A stretch of 64,000 nt of DNA, taken from NCBI GenBank assembly GCA_026724425.1, contig JAIUCV010000023.1, forward strand, positions 5,337,958 through 5,401,957, given 5' to 3'. Shown here piece by piece: positions 1-11,456 of this stretch. The first letter of the stretch is position 1; every line of letters begins with the position of its first letter. This stretch comes from Erythrophleum ivorense. Lineage: Eukaryota; Streptophyta; Magnoliopsida; Fabales; Fabaceae. The translations under genes and the position numbers were made by a program. A model generated the notes under the pieces. The model worked only from the letters and a program-made list of their open reading frames with translations, was not told the origin of the DNA and searched no databases.

Positions 1-971
1 AATGGAATTGTTGAAAGAAGGAATGAAATTATACCTGAAATGGTTAATCAAATGATGGCATAAGCATGCTTATGCATTTCTTATTGGAATGATGTGTTAT
101 TAATTGATGCATACAAAATCGAGTATCCTTTAAACCAATTACTTCTACACTTTTATGAATTGTGGACAAACCATAAGCTAGTTTTAAGCATCTTAAAACC
201 ATGGGGTCAACTACTTATGCAAATGAAACGTCTCATGAATATAGGGATTAAGCCTAATGGGTAAGAAATATATCTTTATTAGATAGTTGAAACTATTAAA
301 AGCTTATGTTTTCATTAGTGAAAGCATAACTAAGATTGAGTTAAGAAATCTCACATTTTTTAGATATTAGATCTCCTAATAAGGGAGAGATTGACAAGCA
401 TGCATTTCTTTTTAAGACACAAGATCAAGATAGCAAAGATAAATAATTAAACCTTAACCTATTGATCTAAGTGTTAGCTTGGTGTAAAATAAGAATGTAA
501 CATAAACAACCCTACTATTTAAGAGTAACCATAAGAATGTGCCTAAATGTTGGTTTGAGATTAAAGGAGTAACACTTAGTGGTACTCAATTAGACAATAA
601 GGAGCTTAACATAATTCAAAAAACTCTATCATGCCTTGCCTAAAAGGATTTCATAAAAACAATAAAAAAAATATATGGATTTAATAAGGACAAACCATAG
701 GACTTGGTTGATCACCCATTTAGCTTAAAGGCAATTAAAAACAAGTGGTTTTCAAAATAAATAGAATGGATCAATTGAGAGATAGAAAATACCCATAGTT
801 GCTAAGAGATATACACAATAGGAAAGTATAGACTTTGGAAATACCTTTTCACAAATTATATATTCTATATTAATTAGGTTTATCCTAGCTAAAGTTTAAA
901 CTTGCAATTGCACCAAATGAATATGAAAACTACATTCTTAAATAGAGAACTAAATGAAGAAATGTATATGG
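1..971 (+). pseudogene. Ty1/copia pol remnant, part 1 (integrase core to start of RT)
   Basis: Decayed copia polyprotein read through many stops and frameshifts. The window opens on N-G-I-V-E-R-R-N (1-24), the integrase motif that holds the third catalytic acidic residue (E at 13-15). A block at about 157-240 (Y-E-L-W-T ... L-K-P-W-G ... K-R-L-M-N) matches the usual post-integrase stretch. From about 701 the reading D-L-V-D-H-P-F-S-L-K-A-I-K-N-K-W-F marks the start of the reverse transcriptase, and S-I-D-F-G-N-T-F-S near 825-852 follows it. The reading stops at 971, where a solo LTR interrupts it, and resumes at 3737. Upstream gag and protease lie outside the window. The copia assignment is sure; the lineage is not resolved. 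Confidence 0.82.
967..971. repeat. Target site duplication TATGG (left) of solo LTR 1
   Basis: TATGG occurs directly before the LTR at 967-971 and directly after it at 3737-3741. This fixes both LTR ends. Confidence 0.9.
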
Positions 972-3736
972 TGTAACACCCTATAATTAATTAAGGTATT
1001 AATCATGGATTAGAATTAATTAAGAGTAATTAATATGGGCTCATTGGGCAAGTTAAGTGAATGGAGACTTTAGAGAGATAAATTATTAATATAGGTTTGA
1101 GATTTAATTGGGATAGAAATTCTATCTAGGCCTAAATTAATAGATCATGAGAAGAGGCTAATGGAGGCCCAATGGATTATGTGCAGACCTAACATAATTT
1201 AGTGTGATGGAGGCCCAAGATTTACCTTGTATAGACTCTTCTAAGTGGCCCAATAATCCTTGTGCAGACCTAAAACTCTTGAGCTCTTCAAACTTGGCCC
1301 AAACCTAGTTAAACTTCAGCAACTTAAGTGTAAAAACTGGCCCAACAAACTTAAAAATCTGAAGCCCAAATGAAGATGGACCTTGGAGCAACCCATGACC
1401 CACTTTAACCCAACTTAAGCCCACTTAAAACCCTAATGCTTCAGCCACTTTCATATTTTTCTGAAACTCAAGAGGCAAATTCGGAGCTTGGAGAGGAGGC
1501 TAGGGTTTGGGGCAAGAATTCTGCATTTTCTCACATTTAGAGCAAGATTCAGCCAAGGTAATAGTTATACAACTTAATCCCCTCATCTTTCCCTTTAATT
1601 TGGTCCAATTAGTTTTTCATTTGGAGTATTTTCACTCCACCCAAAATCTGAAATGTAAGTGTTTGGGGGTTTTCTTGATGAAATTCGTAGGTTGAGCTTA
1701 GGGCTGACTTTAGGTGAGTTTAAACCCTCCATTTTGATGCTTTATTGGTTAATTTGAGACCCTCATAGCTGATTTAGAAAATGGGTGTTAGTTTTGCACG
1801 AAATTGCTTGAGATTTTCGGTGGAATGTGGAGTTTTCTGTTAAATGACACTTAAATCCGAAATTAGGACTTGTTGTGGCTGGATAAATGATTCTTGGGTA
1901 GTCATTAGCATTTTAAATTCCTTGGGTACTGATTATGACTATTAATGATAAATTAGAGTAGTAATTCTATGATGCTATGGTTATAGGGGGATTTCTGCAC
2001 CATTGGTGATTGTTGCAAGTGTCTACAAGTGAGGTAACCGGGTTTACATTAATTCCATTTATATATCTGTGTTAATTTCATATTTTGTTGTACATGAATG
2101 ATTTGAAATGTTGAATGAATTGGTTAGCTATCTGTTAAATTGTGATTGGACCTTGTGAGTCCATAGTGGAGCTGTGGTGCGGCTGCCACCCTTGCATGTG
2201 CTTCGATCGAGCACTGGGTTATGATCAAACCCCAGATGCACTGAGCCCCAGTTGTGCTCAATAAGGAGTAGGTGCCGTGGACAGGCTTCTCCGGTGTTAA
2301 TGGCCTTTAACATGTGATAATGTGATTGCTAGTATGGGATAGTAATCATGATAGCCTAATTATTTCATTTACTGATATGAATGGTCTACTGTTGGTGTTT
2401 ATGTGAAATTATGCATGTATGCGAATTAATATGGAGTATATGATGGAATTGCCTTGGTTACTGAGATTCATATCTCACCCCGTTTCTTGGAATTAACATT
2501 TCAAGTGAAGGTTCTTCGAGTAAGGATAAGGGTAAGCAAGTGGATGAACATCCATGAGCTGAGGCCCGGTGTGGGGAGCTAAACTTGGTCTGAGTAGAAT
2601 AGGGTAGATTCTAATTTTGTTAAGTCTTGTATAGCATCATCATGTATCTGCATTGCCAAGTGTAGGAGAATGTATTTTGATAGCATGGAATGTAACTAAT
2701 GAGATATAGGCTTTACATTAGCTGTTGATGGATGTATGAACCTTGACATTCATTTTGAGCAATGAAATCCTTTGATAATAGATTATTGACTTGAATCAGT
2801 GATGTATGGAACCTTAACGGAATGTTAATTGTTGGGAGCTTATGTAATTTCTCGAAATATCAATATGTGTAATTACTGTCATATGGTAGTTGGATGGGCA
2901 GGATTTCATACTTAAATTTCAAATTAAAGATGGTAGAATAGCTGGGTAAATAAGGTGCATAAACACCATGGGAGTTGCATAATTCATGGTAGAGTGACCC
3001 TAGGGGGTTATTGGAGGAAGAGTGGAGAGTATGAGGCAAGGTTTTGAGAGTTGTAGGTTCAGGAGGTGGTTGGCCGCGGCTAAAATATTACTAGCCGCGG
3101 CCAATAGTGGCGAAGTTGCCCAGGGAGAGCACCAGAGAGAAATTCGCCGCGACTAATATGTAATTGGCCGCGGCTAACTTCGAGAGGCTAAACTAGGAGT
3201 CGTCCAGAGGAAAATTCGCCGCGGCAAATTGAGTAATTGGCCGCGGCGAAGTGAGTAATTGGCCGCGGCCAATATCGAGAGGCGAGCGAGGGAAGTTCCA
3301 GGAGGCTTCTTCGCCGCGGCGCCATGTAGGTTGGTCGCGGCAAAATTAGTAACGATGCGAGGGGTCAAGCCGAGGGGAATTGGCCGCGGCTAGATGGAAA
3401 TTGGTCGCGGCGAATGTCCCGAAATCCCTATATTTACTAAAAATTCTTGGTTTTTCTTATGGTAACCTCAAGGGATGGTTTAGAAACATTAATAGAAGAT
3501 AAATGTGATGTGGGAATAATAGGTAATATAATCAAGACTTATAAATGAATGTTTGCTTCCCCTGAGGCATGTAAGTGGTTATAATTATGTAATTGATGAC
3601 TCTGACACTATTAAGGTTCAAATTTCCCTGTATTTCCATAATATGTAATTAGTCTCAATGCCATGTAACCCTGCTTTATGGTTATTAATCACGTGATCTA
3701 CCTTAATTACAATTATTAGAGGATAGGGTCGTCACA
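972..3736 (+). mobile_element. Solo LTR 1, 2765 bp, Ty3/gypsy-like, inserted in copia RT
   Basis: Begins TGTAACACCC and ends GTCGTCACA, with a perfect 5-bp duplication (TATGG). There is no primer site, coding frame or second LTR, so this is a solo LTR. Removing it rejoins the copia reading. It is clearly homologous to the LTR at 4033-6860; for example, the block at about 2148-2345 (GGACCTTGTGAGT ... GTTAATGG) recurs at about 5107-5300. A likely transcription-start and leader region lies near 1440-1560, judged from the purine-rich leader-like sequence, which favours + orientation. Near the 3' end is a GC-rich palindrome array (3068-3412). The short open frames inside it (for example 1507-1695) have no protein-like features. 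The parent element is probably Ty3/gypsy, from LTR length and termini; without pol the clade is unknown. Confidence 0.92.
3068..3412. repeat. Array of 11 GCCGCGGC-type palindromes, ~72-bp period
   Basis: Eleven copies of a palindrome close to TTGGCCGCGGC(T/G)AA. Centres are at about 3076.5, 3097.5, 3149.5, 3170.5, 3221.5, 3243.5, 3265.5, 3316.5, 3337.5, 3386.5 and 3407.5. Successive distances are 21, 52, 21, 51, 22, 22, 51, 21, 49 and 21 bp: pairs two helical turns apart within a unit of about 72 bp, with one extra copy in the middle unit. DNA between the pairs is only loosely conserved (GAGAGGC- and GTCCAGAGG-like pieces), while the palindromes are nearly invariant. It is strongly GC-rich in an AT-rich LTR. 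Confidence 0.9.
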
Positions 3737-4032
3737 TATGGAACTAGCATAAGGTTCCATTAAAAAAGGAATGGAATGTAAAGTTTATAGGCTCCAAAGT
3801 CTATTTATAAACTAAAACAATAACCTAGACAATGGTATTTTGAAATTTTGTCGAATAGTAACTTCCCATGAGTTTCAAATGATTAATAAAGACCACTATA
3901 TTTACATTAAGTGTTTAAAAGAAATGTTGTAATATTATCCCTTTTATGTGGATGATTACTATTAATTGGGAATAGTATAGATTCTTGAATAACTATTAAG
4001 GAATATTTATCTTTGAACTTTGAGATGAAAAA
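3737..4032 (+). pseudogene. Ty1/copia pol remnant, part 2 (RT catalytic core)
   Basis: Continues the copia reverse transcriptase after the first solo LTR. At about 3799-3830 the reading K-S-I-Y-K-L-K-Q precedes P-R-Q-W-Y-F, the conserved copia RT block normally reading S-L-Y-G-L-K-Q then R-x-W. The catalytic Y-V-D-D-Y is intact at 3945-3959. About 25 residues on, F-E (near 4015-4023) and then E-M-K lead into the point where the second solo LTR interrupts at 4032. Several stops and at least one frameshift make it non-functional. Confidence 0.85.
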
Positions 4033-6860
4033 TGTAACATTCCGAAATTAATTCAGAGTAATTATGATGAGTTGGGAAATTAGTGTGGGTAATTAAGGAA
4101 AATAATTAAGTGAAAAGGGGAGGTGGAACTTATGGAAAAATAAATTATTAATGTGAGTTTGACATTTAATTGGGTTATAAACTTAATCTAGACCCATAAT
4201 TAATTTAAGTATGTCATTAATAAACACTAAGCAAGCCCTAATTTGGTTTATTGAGTTAGAAACCCAAAACCCTATTAAAAATCCTAAAAGTTCTACAGCC
4301 AATTCATTAAACTATAGCCCAACAACTAAGAAGGAACCCAATTACGCCTTGAGCTGATAGGTCAACCCATTTCTCATTAAAACCTTAAGAGAAAACCTTC
4401 CTCCTTTACACTATTCTGTAGAAACATTTAAAGAGCAAGAAGCAAATTCGGAGGTCCTTGGAGGCTAAGGTTTCCATCACCTTCTTAGTCTCATTTCCTA
4501 TTTCTAAAGCCAAAATTAGCTAAGGTAATTGTTATATAACTTAACCCTCTTCTCTTTTTCTTCAATTTGATCTAATTGGTTTTTCATTTAAAGCATTTTC
4601 ATCCACACCTCAAATCTGATATAGGTTATTTGATATTTTCTTGGAGAATTTTCGGAGATTAAGGCTAAAAGAGATATTAGATAAGTATAAACTTCTCATT
4701 TTGATGCATTTTCTACTGGTTTAGGACCCCTATAGCTTATTTATGATATGAGTAGTGATTATGTGTGAATTTGCACACAATTTAGAGTGTTGTTCTAAGG
4801 TTATTGGTATAAGCACCACTAAATCCAAAGTTGTTTCTTGTAGTGGCTGGATAAGTGTTCTTTAGGTAGTCTTTTATGGTCTAATTATTTGAGTATTAAG
4901 TTTACTGCTATAAATGATGATTAGGAATAATAATAGTATGGTTTTATGTTCATAGGATGAAGTAGCATTATAGTCAGCTTTCAAAGAATTATCTATAAGT
5001 GAGGTAATCGGAGTTAATGTTAAATTCCATGCATATGTCTACTTTAATTTTATATCTGTTACACATGTATGATTTTGAATGCTAAACAAATGGTTGGCTA
5101 TTTGATATATTATGTTTGGACCTTGTGAGTTTAGGGTAGAGCTGTGGTGCGACTACCATCCGTGCATTGTACTTCATAAGGCACCAAGTTGTGATTAAAC
5201 TCTTGTATATACTGAGCCCAGGTTGTGCTTATTGGAGAGTTGGTGCCATAGACAAGCCTCTCTCGATGTTAATGGTCTTTAATATATGGAAATGTGATTG
5301 CTAGTATGGGATAGTAGTTACTAATAGCCTAATTATTTCATTTGCTAATATGACTGGTATATTTTATGATGCTTATCCGATTTCATGCACATATGTTAAT
5401 TAAATTAGAATATATGAATGAAATTTATCTCTGGTTATTGAGATTTGTATCTCACCCTGTTTTATGGGCTAACTATTTTAGATGAAAATCTTTTGGGTAA
5501 GGATAAAGGAAAGCAAGTGGATAAACATCCATGAACCAAGACCATGTGTAGGAAACTCTACACTTGGATGGATCTAATATAGGATAGATGCTAATCTTTG
5601 CTATTCTTTTGTATAGCATCATCACCATGTAATCATGTTGCCATATGTAGGTATTTTGTATTTTGGTAAACAATGATAAAACTAATAAGGAGTTAAGCTC
5701 TTTATAATTTGGTGTCCGATGTATGTGCTTGTTTTTATCTGATATGGAACCTTGTTAGGTGGATATATATATGACTTATTTCTTAGAAGGATGTTATGGT
5801 GTTATCATGAATGATAATATTAATAGTTATGAATCCTTCCTGCTGTCATTGATACATAAATTGCTTATGTATAATAGTAGATGAGTAGAAATCAACACCT
5901 AGGATTTGATTTGGCAATGAGAGATATGCTGAGTATATTAGGTAGATGAATGTCATTAGAGCCTTACAAATCGAAATAAAGTGGCCATAGAGTGTTACTA
6001 GAGGGAGAGCTAGAGTGTATGGGACAAAATTGAAAGGTGTAGGTGTATAAGAAAGTTGAGCCACGGCCAGGAGTTAGTTAGAAGCGAGGAGCGCCATGGC
6101 GCAGGATGTCTAGTTGTGGCGCAAGGCCAAAAAAATTCACCCAGGGAGTGACAGAGAGCAACCTCGCCCCGACGCAAGTTGAGGAAGTCAAGTAAAGAGT
6201 GCTCCACAGAGTAGATTCGACATAACACGAGAGGATTAAGTCACGACAAGAATCAAGGGAGGAAAATTCTGGGTTCCAATAGCTAGTTTCGTCGCGGCTC
6301 AAGTATGGACTACCGCGGCGTGGATTGTGAAATTTTTTATAGTAGGTTCCAAGATTCTCTCCCACTATGGTGAGGGTCCAGCTCGCCATGACGATATCCA
6401 AAAGTGTGAATATTAGTTCCCAAGAGCACTTATGCCATGGCACGGGTATACCAAGTCACGATGGAAGTCCCCAAACTTAGTTTTTAGGTTCCAGTAACCA
6501 AACTTAGCCACAGTAGGAAGGGTCCAAGTCATGGTGAAGGTTCCTAAGCTCCTATGTTTGACTTAGAAACCTTGAAATTTATTATGATAATGTTATGTAA
6601 CAACTTGGAAAAATATTTATAAGAGGTTTTTGTGAGTTAAAATCAATAGTAAAATGAATTAAAGATCTTAATTGATAATTATAGTCACTTGTAGATTCAA
6701 TTAATTGTGGTTGCTTAGCTAATAACCTTAATGATATCAAGGTTCAAATTTCTTCACTTTTTCTTAATGTAATTAATTGTAATAACTTTATATCTTGATT
6801 TATGATTCTTAACCACTTAATTAAGCTTAATCATGGTAATCAAGAATTAAGGTTGTTACA
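4033..6860 (+). mobile_element. Solo LTR 2, 2828 bp, same family as solo LTR 1
   Basis: Begins TGTAACATTCC and ends GGTTGTTACA. It is flanked by AAAAA on both sides (4028-4032 and 6861-6865); an all-A duplication is weak alone, but the copia reading resumes directly after it, which confirms the ends. It is collinear with 972-3736 along most of its length but visibly diverged, with many C-to-T and G-to-A type differences, so it is probably older or more heavily methylated. No internal coding region is attached. The short open frames on its - strand (5846-6443) fall across the eroded palindrome array and look like chance frames. Confidence 0.9.
6088..6537. repeat. Eroded palindrome array with the same 21/~51-bp spacing
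   Basis: Counterpart of the array in solo LTR 1. The cores here are mostly CCATGG/CCGCGG-like and decayed: GCGCCATGGCGC (centre 6096.5), then about 6117.5, 6169.5, 6243.5, 6294.5 (GTCGCGGC), 6315.5 (CCGCGGCG), 6367.5 (CACTATGGTG), 6388.5 (CGCCATGACG), 6437.5 (GCCATGGC), 6458.5, 6510.5 and 6531.5. Distances in the right half are 21, 52, 21, 49, 21, 52 and 21. One expected member, near 6190, is not recognisable. The spacing is read directly; identifying the weakest copies leans on expected position. Confidence 0.72.
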
Positions 6861-7909
6861 AAAAATATGTATAAAGTATAATATATCCTTAGGGTTAAGA
6901 TCTAATGGAATTGCATAAAGAAATTTATTAATCATTATATTTAGAAAATCCATGAGTGGTTTAGCACAAAGGACTATAAATCCATCAACATCCTTGTAGT
7001 AAAAGGCAATAGTTTGAATCATAAGGTATGCCTTCAAATTAAATCTACATTAAAAATTATGGAGAAAGTCCTTTACTCAAACATTATTGGCTTAATGTAT
7101 GCAATGATGTATACAAGGTTAAAATTTTGTTATTAATTAACCTTGTAAATTAGTACTAGTCAAATCCTAGCCAATAGCATTAGAATGTTGTCAAGAGAAT
7201 CCTAAAATACTTGAGGGGCATTGTAGATTATCATCGAATTGTTAAGTAAGTGATTATGCTTGAAAAGGTACTCCAATGTGAATTGAAGGTGTGCAAAAAT
7301 CAACTTCTAGATATACATACATATATATATATATGCTTGATAATGATATCATATCTTGAAACTGCAAAAAGCATATATAGTTATTCACTATGGAAGTAGA
7401 GTTTATTGCATATTTTGTTACAAAAAAATGCTATATGGCTAAAGAAGATTATGAAATAATTGGGGTCACTGGTGGGACATCAAGTCTAATTTGATCAATT
7501 GTGATAGATAAAAAACCATAGCCTATACTCAATACCCTAAGTATCATAGTAAGACTAAGCACATAGACATGAGAATAACAGAGATGCAATGACACAAAAA
7601 AGTTACTCCACAATATATGTATGCATAAGATATTAGTTGATCCCTTGACAAAACCCATACCTAAATATGTGTATAAGGAAGATGTAGTGTCACTTAGTAT
7701 GTATAGAATATATAGTAGCACACCCTATGTATAACTTAATTGTTGACTAACCAAATGTATAATGTTGTAATTATAGATAGCATATATATAATGATAGTAT
7801 GTTGTATAGGTTGATGAGGTTAACTCTCTCATACAAGCAACTATCTTTGGCATTCAAAAGGACTAAGTAAAGATGAAACACTTATGTTCACCATGTGAGG
7901 CAATGAAAG
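6861..7909 (+). pseudogene. Ty1/copia pol remnant, part 3 (RT C-terminus, RNase H) and 3' end
   Basis: Continues the copia reading after the second solo LTR. M-Y-K-V-x-Y-I-L-G-V-K-like text at 6867-6905 corresponds to the family's G-E-(A/V)-x-Y-I-L-G-I block. E-K-V-L-Y-S-N ... G-L-M-Y-A-M-M-Y-T-R near 7060-7115 matches the conserved P-Y-x-x-A-V-G-S-L-M-Y stretch, followed by a decayed S-R-(x)n-L-K-Y-L-R-G-T block near 7190-7220. RNase H text includes V-E-F-I-A at about 7394-7410, Y-P-K-Y-H-S-K-T-K-H-I-D-M near 7537-7570 and D-P-L-T-K-P-I near 7639-7660. Coding similarity ends by about 7700. The rest may be the untranslated 3' end or LTR of the copia element; a (TA)n tract sits at about 7319-7335. 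Confidence 0.8.
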
Positions 7910-10442
7910 TATAACACCTTAACTTCTAGTTCATACCCATCATGCCTCACATACTCATATACACATGCTAAGCATACAAGGAAGATTATTCACTCTACCT
8001 TGATGTTCCTTCTACATGGCATTATGCATGGGTAGATATCTACTTTAAAGTCACATGAACCGGGTGAGCTCTTTTTATGCATCCTCATGCTTAGTTGCAT
8101 TATTAAGACTTATTTCAATCCCAAAACTATGCTTTAAACTCATGGAAAGCAAAAAGGGATATGAGACATGCAAATTCGTGTTTGGCAGATTTGGCTTCAT
8201 TTCTGGGCTGAGTTTGAAAATTCCGAACTAAATACAGAAAAATCGAAAGCCCATGATCTTGGTCATTCTAGAAAGCTCAAGACGTCCTTCATGCTAAAAA
8301 TATGTAGAAGTCTTAAAATCTCATGTAAAAAGCGTTTAACATCAGAAATCATCCACTGGTCAGAGGGGTTCTGTTACTGTCACAGTTTACTGATATGGAC
8401 TTTGAAAATGTCTAACTAATTCCACAAAAATCCAATGCTTATAAAAGATATCACTATGGAAAGATGTGGATGTTAGCTAGAGAGAAAAAATATCTCCAGA
8501 TCAATTTATCAAGCCAAACTCCTGGAAACCGATGAAACAGTACCTCGGGTCTGGTAAGATGACTGATTCTGGGCTGGAACTTCAAAATTGCATATCTTCC
8601 TCTCTAGACGTCTAAATGAGGTGCTTCCAGTTCCTACAAGTCACTGTGACTATCTAGTTTCTGTGTATAAAATTTTGTAGCCATTGGACTACGTTTGCCC
8701 CTCGGATGACACAAATCCCAAACTGACCAAATGAACAGTGTTTTCTGAAATCCGAATTTTTGATGCCAACTTTGAAAAATCATAGAAAATGATATAGACA
8801 TCCAAATGAATTGATCTTTATCTTCCCAAAAAGCTCTAAACAAGATCTAGTCACATGTCAAATTTTAAAGCAAGAAGAGGTCATTTGGTTAACCTTTGAC
8901 ATCATGTGCAAAAAGGCCATTTTCTTGATTTAAAAGAGGGCTCATGGGGTCCAATCTTAGTTCTTCTACCTCTAGGACTCTTTGAGCACATAAGAAAGCA
9001 TCCATATGGGCTATCAATCATGGCTCAAGTGTCTAACAACCCAGATTCGAGAAACTCACTATCCCACACCCACTTATACATCCATATGGCCAATGCTAAA
9101 ATCATGCTTTTCATAACAACACTTGCTTCTTCATTCAAAATGATCTCATGCTCATATATACATGATAAATACATTGGTTTACAAACATTCATAGATACTA
9201 CATCATGTACATCATTAATTTACATCCCTTGACTTGACTACAAGATAATTACAAGAAGTTCTTTTACAATTCTTCATTAATCTCCCTAGCTTCAAACTTG
9301 GTGGCTCTCATCTCTAGCCTCACTTGGTCCACCTAGCATGTTTGGATGGTGGAGAGGGGGAGTGAGATTCAAAGAATCTCAATAGCTCATCTCTCATTCA
9401 ATCATACAAATATAGCATGCAAACAAGTCTCACCTTGTATGTATGGCATGTTAGCATATAAAGTCATAATGAAAGCATTTGCAACATTTAAACTGGCCAT
9501 GCATAAAAGAAAAACATTCTCAACATGTGAGTAGGCCATACATAACATATGAAAGCTTGCCAAGTACATGGATTAGCCTCACCCACTCACTTGTGGATTT
9601 TGGACTTGCCTCACCCATACTTAAGAGGTTCTTAGACTCAACCCTTACTCTTTGGGAGTCAACCTCACTTTTGGGAGACTCTTTACTTTGTCTCAAACAA
9701 CTTGAAGGTTTTGGCTCATCCTCACCATGGCTAAAGGGTTATTGGCTTTTCCATACTCAAGAAAACTCAAAAAATCACATAAAACATCATTAAGACACAT
9801 AAGGCATCATCATGCTAACATACTTCTCATAGCTCAAATCATACATACACACAAGTAAAACAATGTAAGCACACAATTATGCATGAAAGAAGGTGGAGAG
9901 AGCTACCTTATTAGCTATTGACAATCTTCCTCTTCAATTTATCTCCTCCCTTGTTGGTTTCACAACCACTTCTAGATGGGAGAGTTTCTCTTGAGCCTAA
10001 CCACACAAGAAGCATTGAATTAATTCCTTAACACTTGATTCTTAAGCTAGGGATCTCTTTCTAACAACCCTAATAAGCTTCTCTAGATAGGGTTCTTTCT
10101 CTCACTAGAAGCCATTAACTATCCTCTCTCTTTTCTCAAATTCTCAAGCTCTTAAGAAGGGAAAGCAAGGAAGAGAAGACTAAATGACTTCTAACCTCCC
10201 TTAAGAGTGGCTTCCCACTCTCCCTCTTCTGAACCAAGCTCAAGACCTAACTATTTTAGCTACCAAAACCGTAGGAAGAGAGGGGAAGGGGAGAAGAGTA
10301 ACATACTAAGAGAAAGGCTATGGAAATCCTTACCTTTCTTGTTCTTCCTTCCTTTTCTAAGCTTCTCTCTCTCTCCTCTGCCCTTTTCTCTTTCTTAAAG
10401 TGAGCTTGAGTCAGTTAGAAGAAGAAAGAAGAGATTTGGAGG

Positions 10443-10452
10443 CTTTTAAAAA
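10443..10452 (-). promoter_or_regulatory. TATA-like box of solo LTR 3
   Basis: CTTTTTAAAAG-like sequence about 365 bp from the LTR start on the - strand, nearly the same offset as the clear TATA box of the related split LTR (21081-21090, offset about 360). Weak match by sequence alone. Confidence 0.4.
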
Positions 10453-10488
10453 GTCAAATTCTCTTTTTCTCGCTTTTTCGGACTTCAC

Positions 10489-10713
10489 TAGCTATAGCGA
10501 GCCATCGCCCTTGCTACAGCGAGCTCGTGTCTGTTCCAGACCTTTGCCTTCGCTATGGCGTCGCTACAGCGAGCAACTCCCTGGTTTTGTATGGGATACC
10601 CGCACTCACTATAGCTAAAAGCATTTTCGCTATAGCGAGAAAGCATTCTCCCTATAGCTAGGCCATTTCTCGCTATGGCGAACCAGTGCATTCGCTATAG
10701 CCGGGCTGTGGCG
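10489..10713. repeat. Array of TCGCTATAGCGA-type palindromes, ~11/22-bp phasing
   Basis: Ten copies of a palindrome close to CTCGCTATAGCGAG. Centres are at about 10494.5, 10516.5, 10555.5, 10566.5, 10611.5, 10632.5, 10654.5, 10675.5, 10697.5 and 10708.5. Distances are 22, 39, 11, 45, 21, 22, 21, 22 and 11 bp, mostly near whole helical turns. The best copies are at 10627-10638 and 10491-10500. It lies in the presumed U3, just upstream of the TATA-like box. A collinear relative lies at 50203-50360. Confidence 0.85.
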
Positions 10714-10814
10714 AGAAGACTTAGAATTTTCAGAGCTTTGAAAATTTCAGCAATTTCTTTTCCTTTTCTTTTCTCATTTCTTTTTCTTCTTCTTTCTTTT
10801 TCTTGGCTGTTACA

Positions 10815-11456
10815 GAAAGCATTAATGTGACAAAGAAAGAATACAAAATAGAAATATGTTACCTCACTAAAAGGAAAAAGAAAGTCGAGATGAGAGCCAC
10901 ACACACACACACACATACATAATATATGGGTCAATATATAGATTCTCACCATTCATAACACATGTAGCCATACGCAAATTCTCTTTTAGGTGGCCTGGGA
11001 AGTAAGCAGAATGGTAGGATTCGGGTTAGGCATTGTGTGCATCTAGAATAAGATCTACATGGTGTTGATCAATCAAATTGAAATAAACTTTTATGAGATG
11101 AGAAAGACACTATAACATGTAATTTATACTGTATGTGGTTTTATCTTAAAATCATTTGCATTTATAGGTTGCTTCCTTATGTTTGATTCTACTCCTCGAG
11201 TTGATGGAATGGCATAATACCTTATAATTTTTGTAGGAATGTTATATCAAATTTCTTTAGCTTCAATTTATGGTCTTTCAGTTATACTCCCTTCAATATT
11301 AATTTGATCTTCTTTCTTTCTTCTTCTTCTTTTACATGTCAATATTCTTTCTAGTTTAAGATTAAAAGGAACTAAAATAAAGCTCCAAGCTATCATAGCA
11401 TCACATATTTCATATACATATATATCCCATGTTATATTCATTCTTTAGTAGCAAAT
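10815..11456. other. No gene seen; probable copia 3' tail plus unknown DNA
   Basis: Continues the sequence interrupted by solo LTR 3 (GAAAG then CATTAATGTGACAAAG), so at least the start should belong to the copia element's 3' end or LTR. It contains an (AC)n tract at about 10898-10914. No coding similarity was recognised. The far limit is set by the likely start of the split LTR at 11457. Confidence 0.4.

Larger units (their letters stand above)
7910..10814 (-). mobile_element. Solo LTR 3, 2905 bp, minus strand
   Basis: On the - strand it begins TGTAACAGCC and ends GGTGTTATA. It is flanked by a perfect GAAAG duplication (7905-7909 and 10815-10819). No internal region is attached. The block around 9330-9400, read on the - strand, gives G-A-G-A-T-G-A-G-C-T-A-T-T, then TTTGAATCTCA, then CATGCTAGGTGGACC, and is shared with the 3.5-kb LTRs at 12538, 16886 and 28086, so these are related families. 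On the - strand the order is start, palindrome array (offset about 100-325), a TTTTAAAAG TATA-like box near 10443-10452, then a purine/pyrimidine-rich leader. Short frames at 8906-9232, 9479-9793 and 10207-10398 show no protein features. Confidence 0.92.

Noticed and set aside
3068..3412. Regular palindromes and spacers resembling a CRISPR array
   Set aside because: Spacing alternates 21/51 bp, the inter-palindrome DNA is itself repeated, and the context is a plant LTR with a target duplication.
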